A stretch of 64,000 nt of DNA, from the NCBI GenBank assembly GCA_003427395.1, contig BFEA01000010.1:2094388-2158387 (forward strand). Reading direction: 5' to 3'. The notes under the pieces are model-generated. The model searched no databases. It saw only the letters and a program-made list of their open reading frames with translations, and was not told the DNA's origin. This stretch comes from Chara braunii. Lineage: Eukaryota; Streptophyta; Charophyceae; Charales; Characeae. Both the position numbers and the translations under genes were made by a program. Of this stretch, positions 31,344 to 41,689 are shown piece after piece (within the stretch, counting starts at the first letter, position 1; every line of letters starts with the position of its first letter).

Positions 31344-34300
31344 CTACGCTTTTCGCCCGACCCCTTTCCGCCCGACCCCTTCCAGCCCGACCCCTTTCCG
31401 CCCGACCCCTTTCCACCCGACCCCTTTCCGCCGACCCCTTTCCACCTGACCCCTTTCCGGCAGATCGTGAGTCGTCTCCTCCCTCACCTCCTCCAACAGA
31501 TCCTGAGCCGTCTCCTCCGTCACCTCCTCCATGAGATCCTGAGCCGTCTCCTCCGTCACCTCTGCCGTCTCCTTCGTCTCCTCCTCCACCGCCTCTCGGA
31601 TGTTCACCATCCGACGGAGGTTGCGGCATGCGTCAGTCAATGCCACGAGATGGTGTCGTTTCGAGTTTGTAGAAAGGCGCTCGAAACTCCCACATTTTGT
31701 TGTCGTACAGCTCGTCGAGCTTCTAGCCTGCATATGCATTGACGTCTGGCGGGGGCTCCTTTCGGGGTTCATCACACTCAAATGCTCCTCCAGAGTTTCT
31801 CTCGTCTTTTTCTTAAATGGACCCGCTCCCTGTCTGTTCAGGCCACTCCACTTGTCATCGGCTTCCTTCATTGCCACGACCCACTTTCCATTCTTTACAG
31901 CAGGTTGGAATTTCTTGGGGTGTCGGATGACGTTGTGGCCCCAGACATCCTCCGTTGTGAACCGGTGGTGCTTCCCGTAGAAGACGAGTCTGTCATTCTC
32001 CTAGGTTTCATGGTCCTTAGGGAGCTTGTCACCAGGTTCGTACTCATAGTCTCTCTCTTCTTCCCCGTCATCAGACGATTGGTCCTCGACTGTTTCGCGC
32101 TCAAACACACGCTTCAAACCGGCAGGGGACGCGCTATATCTCCGAGGAACACCTTCCCCTTCATCATCAACCTGTGCAACCACCCGAGGAAGTGTCATGG
32201 ACTCGAAATCGAAGGTTTTGGAGTCGCTCAGCTCCTCCATGTCTTCAGCGTCGAAACGGTCCTCCTCGTCAAACTGCGCCTTGTAGTTTTCGAGGGTCAG
32301 CGGTTCGGCCATCAAGAAGAAAATGTGCTCCAGCCTTTTCAGGAAATTTGAGACAGACTCCCTGCGTGCATTGTGGTAACCATTCAGCACACCGAACACC
32401 AGGTTTCTCCGTCGATTGTATTCCAAGTCGGTCTGAGTAGGCGGTCCTGGTTGGAAAAGGAAGTCCCAAACCTCCGTCCTTTTGTTCCTCGACAATTTCC
32501 AATACATGTCACGTTTGGGATCCCAGTTTCGTTCGTCGGTGGTCTGGACAAAAGAGCAATGGTGGTGAGGGTCCCCCACGCGTGTTTTAATGAACTCATT
32601 AAGGTAATCGATCATCCTCGCCTCATTCTCTAACGCAACGACGTTCCGACCGCTGCGCAGGAGCTCCCACACGACAGACGCATGCGCCTTCCGAAAAAAA
32701 AAAAACAGTTTGCCCAACTTTGGAAAAGTTTTCGAGCAGACCAATTAGATGAGTCGGGTTGTGTTCCCTGTCCCCGTAAGTAGCTCCACGAACACTTGTC
32801 ATGCCGCCGTCCTCCCACTGGCTACGAGGGAACTTGTCCTCGTCTGCCACATCGAAACAGGCCACAACCTGTCCTGATGGGTCGGATGAACAGGCAGCTT
32901 TCGAGAGGGCCGCCGCCGCGGGTTTGGCCGAACTAGGAGCATGAGCACGGCGAGGCTTCGTTGGACTACTGTCCGGGAAGACTGCGACCGTGTTGTCTGC
33001 CAAGTTCTCGCCATTAAAAACCACGTACAGACGATCATACTCCTCGACCAGCATATTGCCTTCTTGGATAGTGGCCTGCTTTTATGCCTGGCGCACCCAC
33101 TTCCCTGCCCTGACGGGATGGACGCTAAGCTTGGCCATGCCTTTCAAGAAACTTAGCTCCCAACGAGAGGGGAAGAAGACCACAAGTGCCCAGTACCTTG
33201 GCGATAGGGTTTCGAGAACGCCTTGCAAGGAGGCGAAATCGTCTTCTTGCCAGTCTGAGAGGAATGTGGGATCACACAAATCGAGGACGTACAAGTTGCA
33301 TACGTAATGTCGCACAATCTCACGGATCTTAGTGAGACAACTGTGAGCTTGGGAAGGCGGACAACCGAAAGGAATAAGGCTGGTCACCCGGTTGAGCTTG
33401 TGCCATTTGATGTGCTTCACATCCCCGCTGACCCTGATCGTGTCGTGGACTTCCTCCTCCATTCATCGCAAGATGGAACGGACGGACTTCTCGAAAGATT
33501 TAGGGAACCTGTCATCATCGTACATTCTCTTCGTTTGCAAGTGTTCATGTACTCCACCACGCCTTGGAAATGCTTCCACAGTTCGACCCACACCTACTTC
33601 GTGGGGCCTTGCGGCCCGAACTCCACCAGAAGTAGCCCTTGGTCCGAAAAAAAGGGCTCCCGCAGCGCCAAACCTCTGCGTCCTCCTCCGATACAAGGAA
33701 CAAGATGTAGTGAAACATGCGGAGCATCATGCGGTCCACTTTCCTCATCGCGACCATGTCTTTAATTCCAGGCTTATGTTGACGTTTCAGATGCCCGCCC
33801 ACCGATTGCACAAACACTCCCCTCAATGCGAGAATGTCGTCGAGGATCGACAGTTTTTCGGCATCGGTCATGTCAGTGAGAGACTGCCAACAGAACATGT
33901 ATGGTTCCTTCACGACGACGAAGAACTTGTCTTCCGCTTGCGTTTGCTTTTTGGTCGGAGGCGGCGGGACCGGACCAGCCACCCCATCTTCGTTTCACGA
34001 GCCGCCCCTTTGGCGCCCATTTCCGGAATCGCTTGAAGACCCGGAGATTTGTCTGCCATGTATTTGCCCGGCTTCAACAAGGGCGTCTTCCCGTCTCCGC
34101 CCAACAACTTTCCCTCGGCCCATTTGTCGTAAAACTTCATGCCTTTCCGAAAAACCTCATCACCGGCCGTCACAATCGGCATCCATTGCCTCAATGCACT
34201 GCCAATGGCAGCGACGTGGTCCTTGTCGGCGAGCGTTGTCGTTTTACTTGCCATCGTCCAGTGAGCCCCGTTCGGACTCTTTCCCAAAAACAGCTTTTGG

Positions 34301-36215
34301 AACTCGAAAAACGCTTGTTTTTCGGCCTCCTTACCGGAAGGGTTCCCTTGAATGGCCACTGACCTTCCTTAATTCTCCCATGCCTCCCGCATGTCATTGA
34401 AAGCGGCCTTCTGCGCACGCTGCTTAAACATTTTGTGTCTTGTGTTCTCTGTGAGACTGACCTGCAAATACCCTCCAAAGTCTTCGTCGGAGAACCACAC
34501 GACTCTCGCCGGCCACGAGTGCATCTTCCACAATTTGAATATTTGCTCACCGTCCAACTCCTTCACAACAGCCACGGTGTGTTGTCCGTTGACAGGGTAA
34601 TAGAAGTACTTATCCTTGTCCTCTGGCTTGAAGACATCCTTGTGAACCCTCTCAGCTCTCTCCGGCTTATGCCTCACTGACTTGTAGATGGGTGCCAGAA
34701 CCAAAGGGTTTTTCATCCAGATCTTCCCCTTTTCATCGTGGAACTGCCTTAGCATCGCACCCTTCATGTCCTCCACACCATCGCGAGTGAGACTGCGGTG
34801 ATTGTAATATCTTTCCCAGAGCGGGATGTCGTAGACCTTCCTGGGGTCGATGAGCAGTTGAATGGGAGGCTCCCTCTCCACGATTTCACCGTCATCGTTT
34901 TGCTCGTATTCGAGCCAAAACGCTGCCGCTTCGTCGTACTGCCTACCGACAGCCTTTTTGCCAGCACTCGACCCCTCACCAGTCTTCCTCCGCCGAGGTT
35001 TCTTCTCGCCATCGTCTTCTTCAACTGCTAGTTTCCTTTTGGATTTCTCTGACGGTTCTCTCGCGGCGGCAATGCCTAGACGAGTCGAATCTCCTTCACC
35101 CATAGTTTGTCCTTCGCGGATGGTCAAACTGTCGGGCCTCCTCGCCTTCTTACTTGTTGTTGCACTCACTTCCTTCGATTGCCTCTTTTTGACTCCTTGT
35201 TCTTGTCCGCCACGCATCCTTGGAGTCCTCTTTCCCGAGGCACGTTCTCCGATGTCACCTTCATCCCCGCCAATCATCGGCTCCGAGTGTCCTTTCATCC
35301 TCTTCATGTGTCGGGTTTGTTCCGCCACCTCTTCTCGCACCGTCTTTTGTCACTCGCGCTTATTTTCCGAAGAAGTCGGCTCCCCACCGGAGCTGTCGCG
35401 CACAGCGCCCATCCCTTCATCCTCATTCCCTCCAACCTCTTGCCCTGATCTGTCGGATTCTCTTCTCGTCCCATCTCGAAGCGAATACGTGTCGCCCTGG
35501 CAGACGACCTTGAGGATTTTCGGAGTACCGACCCTGTGAGTCCCTGCATCTGAAGAATGCAAGCCAGACGGGTTCTCAAGAGCATCCGGGCCGACCTGCG
35601 TCTGAATGTTGCGCGCGTGCCCCTTGCCCTGACCCCCAGCGCCGTGAATCACACTCTCGTGCCCCACTGGCGTAACAGGGGTTTCTTGAGCCAAGCTGGA
35701 TGACCCCTCATGGGCTGGCAGAAGCGGGAAAACATATTCTCGTGGAAGAACTGAACGGTCTTTCGGCATCTTCAACGCAAGATCGAGATATTCCACTGGC
35801 GGTGGAAGACGCCTGCTGTTGTCATCATAAAGCCCTTTGAAGTGACGGCAAAGTAGCATGTTCGAGTCATACCCCGCGAAACTCTTGATCGGCACTATCA
35901 CACCCTTAACACCTTTGTAAGGCAGTCTGCAGTGGTCGTATAAGATGTTAGTGTGGAGCTTGAGCAAGCCTCCAGACCGTTTGTCGAACGAGACGATGGT
36001 ACCGAGAGGAAGAACGTCGGCTGCTCCCTCAGCGTCTGGAAAGCAAGTGGGTCGCATGAAAACAGCTGGCCCAATAAGGTTCCCCTCAACAACGAAGCTC
36101 AAAAACCATTGTGCATCCCTCGTATGGAAGTACGGAGGACTAGATTGTTGAAGAGGTCGTCCCTCCCCGGGGTAGACGCCCCAACGCTTGTCGATGTGTT
36201 CTTCGCGAACGCCAT
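31344..36215 (-). pseudogene. ParB-like domain plus possible permuted DNA methyltransferase, decayed
   Basis: Start ATG at 36,215 (MAFAKNTSTSV); the frame shifts near 36,115 into LSFVVEGNLIGPAVFM. After a Ser/Thr/Gly-rich linker and a basic stretch (KKPRRRK) comes a ParB/sulfiredoxin-like domain: IDPRKVYDIP, NPLVLAPIY, YYPVNGQHTVAVVKEL (NGQHT at 34,576-34,590, where ParB has the G-E/Q-R-R box), VVWFSDEDF, LTENTRHKM. Further on, DLCDPTFLSDWQ with WALVVFFPSRWE (about 33,180-33,285), then HLIGLLENFSKVGQTVFFFF and ASVVWELLRSGRNVVALENE (about 32,610-32,730), resemble motifs IV and I of permuted N6/N4 DNA methyltransferases. The C-terminus is repetitive (ETAQDL, then KGVGRKGV). Interruptions: TGA 35,350, TAA after REAWEN near 34,369, frameshifts near 33,960 and 33,610, TGA 33,463, TAA near 33,078, an A-run frameshift at 32,694-32,706, TAG 32,001. 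ParB-like assignment is fair; methyltransferase is inference. Confidence 0.55.
31352..31570. repeat. 15-bp and ~33-bp coding minisatellites
   Basis: About 31,352-31,465 repeats CGACCCCTTTCCGCC. About 31,480-31,570 repeats a ~33-bp phrase containing GATCCTGAGCCGTCTCCTCC. Both unit lengths are multiples of three and stay open on the minus strand at the end of the ParB-like gene. Confidence 0.85.
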
Positions 36216-36288
36216 TTTACGCCCAACCCTAGACCAAATCGGATGACCGGGAGGAAAGCCACGAGGTTTTCCTAAGAGAACAGAAGCA

Positions 36289-37264
36289 AAGTGCGAACTA
36301 CCTGAGTTGACGAAATAGAGGACCAAAATGACGTAAGAGATGGGTGTTTGAAATGCACATGAAGTCACAACAATTGGGTAAAGGAGAGGAAAGACAACAC
36401 TCTTCTGGCAGAGTCAGTTCGGAGGAAAGATAACAACTCCTTGGAAAGAGTGTGAACCAACTCGCTGTTCTAGAAACGAGGAAGAGGCGGTTTATCTTTG
36501 GGAAAGTGCGAACTAACTCGGAGTTATGGGAATGAAGACCTCTACAACAAGTACCGCATGGGTATCGACAAGTGAGAACCAACTCGCAGTTTTGGAAACA
36601 AGACAAAACAACGTACGAGATGGGTGTTTGAAATGCACACGAAGTCACAACAATTGGGTAAACGAGAGGAAAGACAACACTCCTCTGGCAGACTGAGTTC
36701 GGAGGAAAGATAACAACTCCTCCGAAAGAGTGCGAACCAACTCGCAGTCCTCGAAACGAGGAAGAGGCGGTTTATCTTCGGGAAAGTGTGAACTAACTCG
36801 GAGTTCTGGGAATGAAGACGTCTACAACAAGTACCACATGGGTATCGACAAGTGCGAACCAACTCGCAGTTCTGGAGACAAGACAACAATTCCAACTCGC
36901 AGTTCAGGAAACGAGAAAGTCACGTTTGAGAAAGAGGCGGCTTATCTTGGGGAAAGTGCGAACTATCTCGGAATTGTTGAAATGAAGATCTGAAACATGT
37001 ACGACATGGGTGTTACAAGTGCGAACTAACTCCGAGTTTTGGATACGGAGGGCAACAACTCCTCCAGCAGTGTAGGTCATAAAGTGCGAACTAACTCGCA
37101 GTTGTGGAAATAAAGAACGGACTTTCAAGAAAAAGGCGTCTTATCTTGGGGAAACTGCGAATTAACTCGCAGTTGTGACTCCTCCAGCAGTATAGGTCTC
37201 AGTTGTGGATCAGTTCCGACCTCGCTGGGATGAATGAAGAAAAACTGCGAATTAATTCGGTCTT
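36289..37264. repeat. array of ~12 palindromes upstream of the ParB-like gene
   Basis: Sites at 36,289, 36,448, 36,504, 36,570, 36,728, 36,784, 36,850, 36,954, 37,017, 37,082, 37,153 and 37,243, each about 22 bp, mostly spaced 56-71 bp. Forms vary: AAGTGCGA-ACTAAC-TCGCAGTT at 37,082, and AACTGCGA-ATTAAC-TCGCAGTT (perfect) at 37,153. About 280 bp (36,340-36,600) is duplicated at 36,610-36,880. The array starts 74 bp upstream of the ParB-like ATG (36,215), where a promoter would lie. Confidence 0.85.
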
Positions 37265-37310
37265 CTTGAAGCGGCACGAACGAACATCAATATATATATC
37301 TATATCTTTG

Positions 37311-38400
37311 TTTCGTGGATGTTTTGCTGGCTTGTGATGGGGTGTGAACTGACAGTCTGTAGAGTTTTCCATCTGGTGTGGGTGAGTGATAGTCTACTTT
37401 GATTTTGGTCAGTGATTACACTGTAAATTATAATCTACCTTAACCAAAATAAAAGTAGACTATCACTCTCCCACACCAGATGGAAAAATCTACAGAGTGT
37501 CGGTTCACACCCCATCACAAGCCAACAAAACATCCACGAAACAAAGAAAGGTCTGTCACAGCCAAAAAATACACTCCAGACACTTGTTTGTTGTCCTCTT
37601 CTCTCTCTCTGCCTACGGTTTATCGGGAAGTTCTGTTTGTGATGATATATGCTACGACTTCGCTAGCTTCCTACTATGGTTTTTTNNNNNNNNNNNNNNN
37701 NNNNNNNNNNNNNNNNNNNNNNNNNNNNNNNNNNNNNNNNNNNNNNNNNNNNNNNNNNNNNNNNNNNNNNNNNNNNNNNNNNNNNNNNNNNNNNNNNNNN
37801 NNNNNNNNNNNNNNNNNNNNNNNNNNNNNNNNNNNNNNNNNNNNNNNNNNNNNNNNNNNNNNNNNNNNNNNNNNNNNNNNNNNNNNNNNNNNNNNNNNNN
37901 NNNNNNNNNNNNNNNNNNNNNNNNNNNNNNNNNNNNNNNNNNNNNNNNNNNNNNNNNNNNNNNNNNNNNNNNNNNNNNNNNNNNNNNNNNNNNNNNNNNN
38001 NNNNNNNNNNNNNNNNNNNNNNNNNNNNNNNNNNNNNNNNNNNNNNNNNNNNNNNNNNNNNNNNNNNNNNNNNNNNNNNNNNNNNNNNNNNNNNNNNNNN
38101 NNNNNAGTTTTGTTTGTGACGATATATGCTACGACTTCGCTAGCTTCCTGCTACGTTTTTTTCCGGTCAGGTCGAGCGGCAGTGGTCGGGGCCGTTACTA
38201 GGCGGCCATGCTGTGCCTCTGGTGCCAACGGCCTGTCTGGAGTGTATTTTTTGGCTGTGACAGACCTTTGCTTCTTTCGTGGATGTTTTGCTGGCTTGTG
38301 ATGGGGTGTGAACCGACAGTCTGTAGAGTTTTCCATGTGCCATGGGCTGTGGGTGAGTGATAATCTACTTTGATTTTGGTTAAGGTAGATTATCATTTAC
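37311..38400. mobile_element. fold-back / long-TIR element around an assembly gap
   Basis: About 37,440-37,590 is the reverse complement of about 38,236-38,400 (landmarks CACCCCATCACAAGCC and ACACTCCAGACA). A third arm, 37,311-37,410, is also inverted to 37,445-37,545, so the left side is itself a ~100-bp hairpin. The right tip has a mini-hairpin, TGATAATCTAC (38,358-38,368) with GTAGATTATCA (38,385-38,395). A segment of about 50 bp flanks the gap on both sides in direct orientation (37,634-37,685 and 38,107-38,160). No transposase is visible; one could lie in the gap. Confidence 0.7.
37686..38105. other. assembly gap (420 N)
   Basis: N run inside the fold-back element; any reading frame through it is meaningless. 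Confidence 1.
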
Positions 38401-38552
38401 AGTGTCATCAGTGAGGGGATTCTGCAGACTGTTGAGGGTTCAGCCTTCTGATGAGTCGGTGAAACTCCGACGAAACAGTTTGTCACAACCCCTCATTTGT
38501 TATCCTCTTCTCTCTCTCTGCCTACGATTTACCGGGCAGTTCTGTTTGTGAC

Positions 38553-38602
38553 GATATCTATATATATATATATATATATATAGATATAGATATATATATA
38601 TC
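38553..38602. repeat. TA microsatellite
   Basis: TA and TATAGA repeats following another partial copy (38,500-38,553) of the sequence at 37,600-37,650. Confidence 0.9.
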
Positions 38603-38619
38603 AGGTCGGCGATCTCACA

Positions 38620-39480
38620 AGGGACAGGTGAACGAAAACCGGGAATTGATTCGGTGTTCAACAAAAACTGGGTATTGATTCGGGGTTCACCATGGGCACT
38701 GACGATTATAAGTTGTGAAGGGAATCGAGCAACTTTATACAAAAAATATCATGGCAGCTTCATAGCGTGTATGATATTGGTTCAGCTATTGCAAAAGGTA
38801 ATCAAGCTACGAAGCGCGGATTGGCTATGGTGGACAGAGGTGGAGGGTGAAGAAAAGATATCAGAACATGTGCGGCGGCGATAGCACGACCGGACCTCTG
38901 GAGCTGCGAAACAACAAAACTGGGAATTGATTTGGGGTTCAACATGCGGCAACTGCGGCGTTATAGCGCGCACATAGAGATCGTTGTGCATTGCACGAAC
39001 GACCAACGTCGGACGGATATGGATGTACGACGACCGAACCAGCTATGGTGGAGGGAAATCGAGCTACGAAGAGCGAAGCCACTATGGCGAATGGAAATCC
39101 AGCTACGAAGAGCGAACCGGCTATGGGGAATGGAAATCGAGCTACGAAGAGCGAACCGAACACCATGCAGCAACTGCGGCGTTGGCGGAAGGAGGTGGCG
39201 GAAGGAGCGAATCGAGCTAGGAAGAGCAAACTGGCTGTGGCGGAAGGAGGTGGCGGGTGAAGACAAGATATCAAAACGTGCGCGGAAGCTATAGTGCGAC
39301 TTGACCTGTGGAGCTGCCAAACAACAAAAGGGATAACACGAGGGCGGCAACACCTTTTATACTTTCCGGCAGCAGGCCTAGCGTCGGGATTAAGGAGGGG
39401 CCGTATCGATTCGCATATCGTACGCCAGGGCCTATAAGACGTCAGGGCCTATAAGACGTCAGGGCCTATAAGACGCCATG
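38620..39480. repeat. degenerate duplications with a 45-bp tandem repeat
   Basis: About 38,660-38,920 and 38,917-39,290 begin with the same AACTGGG-ATTGAT-T(C/T)GGGGTTC phrase. At 39,040-39,165 three to four 45-bp units carry AGCTACGAAGAGCGAA. Because 45 is a multiple of three, several frames on both strands are open. At 39,428-39,480 an 18-bp unit (GGGCCTATAAGACGTCA) is repeated three to four times. I do not call these genes. Confidence 0.75.
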
Positions 39481-40039
39481 GCCTGTAAAACGGTAAGGGC
39501 AGGTTGGGCCTCGAAAGTTCAGAAGTACCGGAAATTGTCGGCCGTCGATCAACAATTTTCAATGGCACAGATTAACGAAGCCACTAACATGCCAGAGGCC
39601 CTAAGATCTCCGCCAACTCCGGCGTGCATTGATATGACACTTCCAGAAAATAAGAGACATGCAAGGTCATTTTCGTTGTTCTAATCTGGACCGTCGATCG
39701 GCATGATCCGACGTACAAAGTGGAGCTTCGTTACCCCCCCGAGGTCAGGCGCAAAAATCCGGTGCGACGGTTCGTTGCGTGCCGAGGCAAGGCAACGGTC
39801 CATTGCGCACCGAGTCGCGACGATTCGTTGCGCGCCGAGGTCAACACTGTAAATCTATAAGTTCTGGTCTCGCAGTCATTGGGACATTTTGCAAATGTCA
39901 ACGGCGTTGGATATTGAAAGTCCGCAATCCATTCCAACACTCGCCATGTGCCATCGCCATCGATGCTCTTAGCTCATCGTCATCGGGGCGCAAAGCTATA
40001 TCCTTCATCGCAGCCATCACGCTCGCCTGACCATCGCAG
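39481..40039. other. no gene seen
   Basis: Short frames only. A GTTGCGYRCCGAGG phrase is repeated near 39,774-39,840. Confidence 0.4.
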
Positions 40040-41605
40040 CGCTGACAATCGTTATCGCTCCCATTGCAGCGCTGGCCATCATTATCATTGTCATCGCAGC
40101 GCTGGCCATTGTTATCCCTTCCATCGCTGCGCCATTTTTCTCATCGTTGCGCCATCTCTCTCCATAGGTGTTTCATCGCTTTCCATTGGTGTACCATCAG
40201 TGTCCATCTCTCTCCATCGGGGCGCCATCTCTCTTCATCGGTGTGCCATCACTCTCCATCGCTGATTCGTTGGGCCATCTCCTGCGCCATCTCTCTCCAT
40301 CGCTGTGCCATCTATCTTCATTGCTGCACCATCTCTTTCCATCGCTGCGCCATCTTTCTCCATCATGGACTCTCTCCATCGCCGCGCCATCTATCTCCAT
40401 CGCTCCTGCATGATCTCTTCTCCATCGCTGCGGGATCTCCCTCCATTTTCGCGTTTTATCTCTCCATCTTCGCGCCATCTCTCTCCATCGCTCATCGCGG
40501 ACTCTCTCCATCGCTGCGCCATATCTCTCCATCGCTCCTTCGTGATCTCTTCTCCATTGCTGTGCGATTTCTCTCCATCGCCGCACGATCTCTCTCCATC
40601 GTTGAGTGATCACTCTCCATCTCTTTCCATCACTGCGCGATCTCTCTCCATCACTGGGCTCCCTCCATCGCCATTGTATTATTGTTTTAGTCCACCGTCG
40701 GTGTAGCCGCCCATCATTGTGGAATCGCACGAAACAAGTGTCAGGTATGCCTAATGAAGGTTTAACGCGATGGATTTCACTTTGATGAATACTTCTGTTT
40801 ATTAAACTGATCTCTAGATCAACATTAGTTAGGCATTAAATGATGTTGTTCAATAACTAATCTTGGTCATCGCTGCGCCATCTATCTTCATCGGTGCGCC
40901 ATCGCTTACCATCGTTGCGCCTGCTCTCTCCATTGGTGCACCATCTTTCTCCATCGGTGCGCCATCTCTCTCCACTAGTGCGCCATCTCTCCCGATCTTT
41001 CTCCATCTATCTCCATTGCTGCGCCATCTTTCTCCATCTATCTCCATCGCTGTGCCATCTTTCCCTATCTATCTCCATCGCCGCGCCATCTTTCTCCTTC
41101 TATCTCCATCAGTGCGCCATCTTTTTCCATTGGTGTGCCATCGCTAACCATCGCTACGCCTGCTATCTCCATTGATGCGCCATCTTTCTCCATCGGTGCG
41201 CCATCTCTCTCCATCGGTACACGATCTCTCTCAATCAGTTCGCGATCTCTCTCCCTCGCTGCGCCATCTACCTTCTTCCCCGTACGTTCATTATAGTTGT
41301 CTTTAGACCGAAAGATGCCATCGCTAACCATCGCTTTGTCTCCATCTATCTCTCTCGGTGCGCCATCTCTCTCCATCGGTGCGCGATCTCTCTCCATCTA
41401 TCTTCATCGGTGTGCCGTCTCTCCATCGGCGCGCGATCTCTCTCTATCTTTCCATCGCTGCGCCATCTTTCTCCATCTATCTTAAAAAAATACTACGTCA
41501 TCTTTCTCCATCTATCTCCATCGCTGCCTCATCTTTCTCCATCTATCTCCATCGCTGCCTCATCTTTCTCCATCTATCTCCATCGCTGCACCATCTTTTT
41601 CCATG
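40040..41605. repeat. CCATC-rich minisatellite, ~18-24 bp units
   Basis: Hundreds of bases of variants of CTCCATCGGTGCGCCATCT and CTCCATCGCTGCGCCATCT, split by a non-repetitive insert (40,735-40,862) and by a short one near 41,275-41,325. Long frames on both strands (for example MERDGAPMEKDGAP on the minus strand) follow from the unit length. Codon choice inside them shows no constraint that I can see. Confidence 0.9.
40735..40862. other. short insert within the minisatellite
   Basis: Non-repetitive AT-rich piece bounded by ATGCCTAA (40,747-40,754) and TTAGGCAT (40,829-40,836), eight-base inverted ends about 90 bp apart. It could be a tiny inverted-repeat transposon; no target duplication is clear. 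Confidence 0.35.
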
Positions 41606-41689
41606 CCTGCAGTTTCGAATTTGGACTGAGTGTAGTGAACAAATCCGAGTAAACTAGCGCTTCTTCTCGAACGAAAAAAATGGAGTCAT

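Noticed and set aside
33463-35352. Reassignment of TGA to tryptophan
   Set aside because: Several TGA codons fall where tryptophan is expected, but TAA and TAG also interrupt the same genes and frameshifts are present; ordinary pseudogene decay explains all of them.
36289-37264. CRISPR array
   Set aside because: Repeats of ~22 bp with ~40-bp spacers look similar at first, but the spacers are themselves repeated (280-bp duplication), the repeats vary, no cas-like gene exists, and the setting is eukaryotic.
37480-38301. Long frame across 37,480-38,301
   Set aside because: Most of its length is the 420-N gap.
40040-41605. Ser/Pro/Ile-rich or Met/Asp/Gly-rich repeat proteins on either strand
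   Set aside because: The frames follow mechanically from minisatellite unit length and exist on both strands at once; no start context, conserved block or frame preference supports translation.
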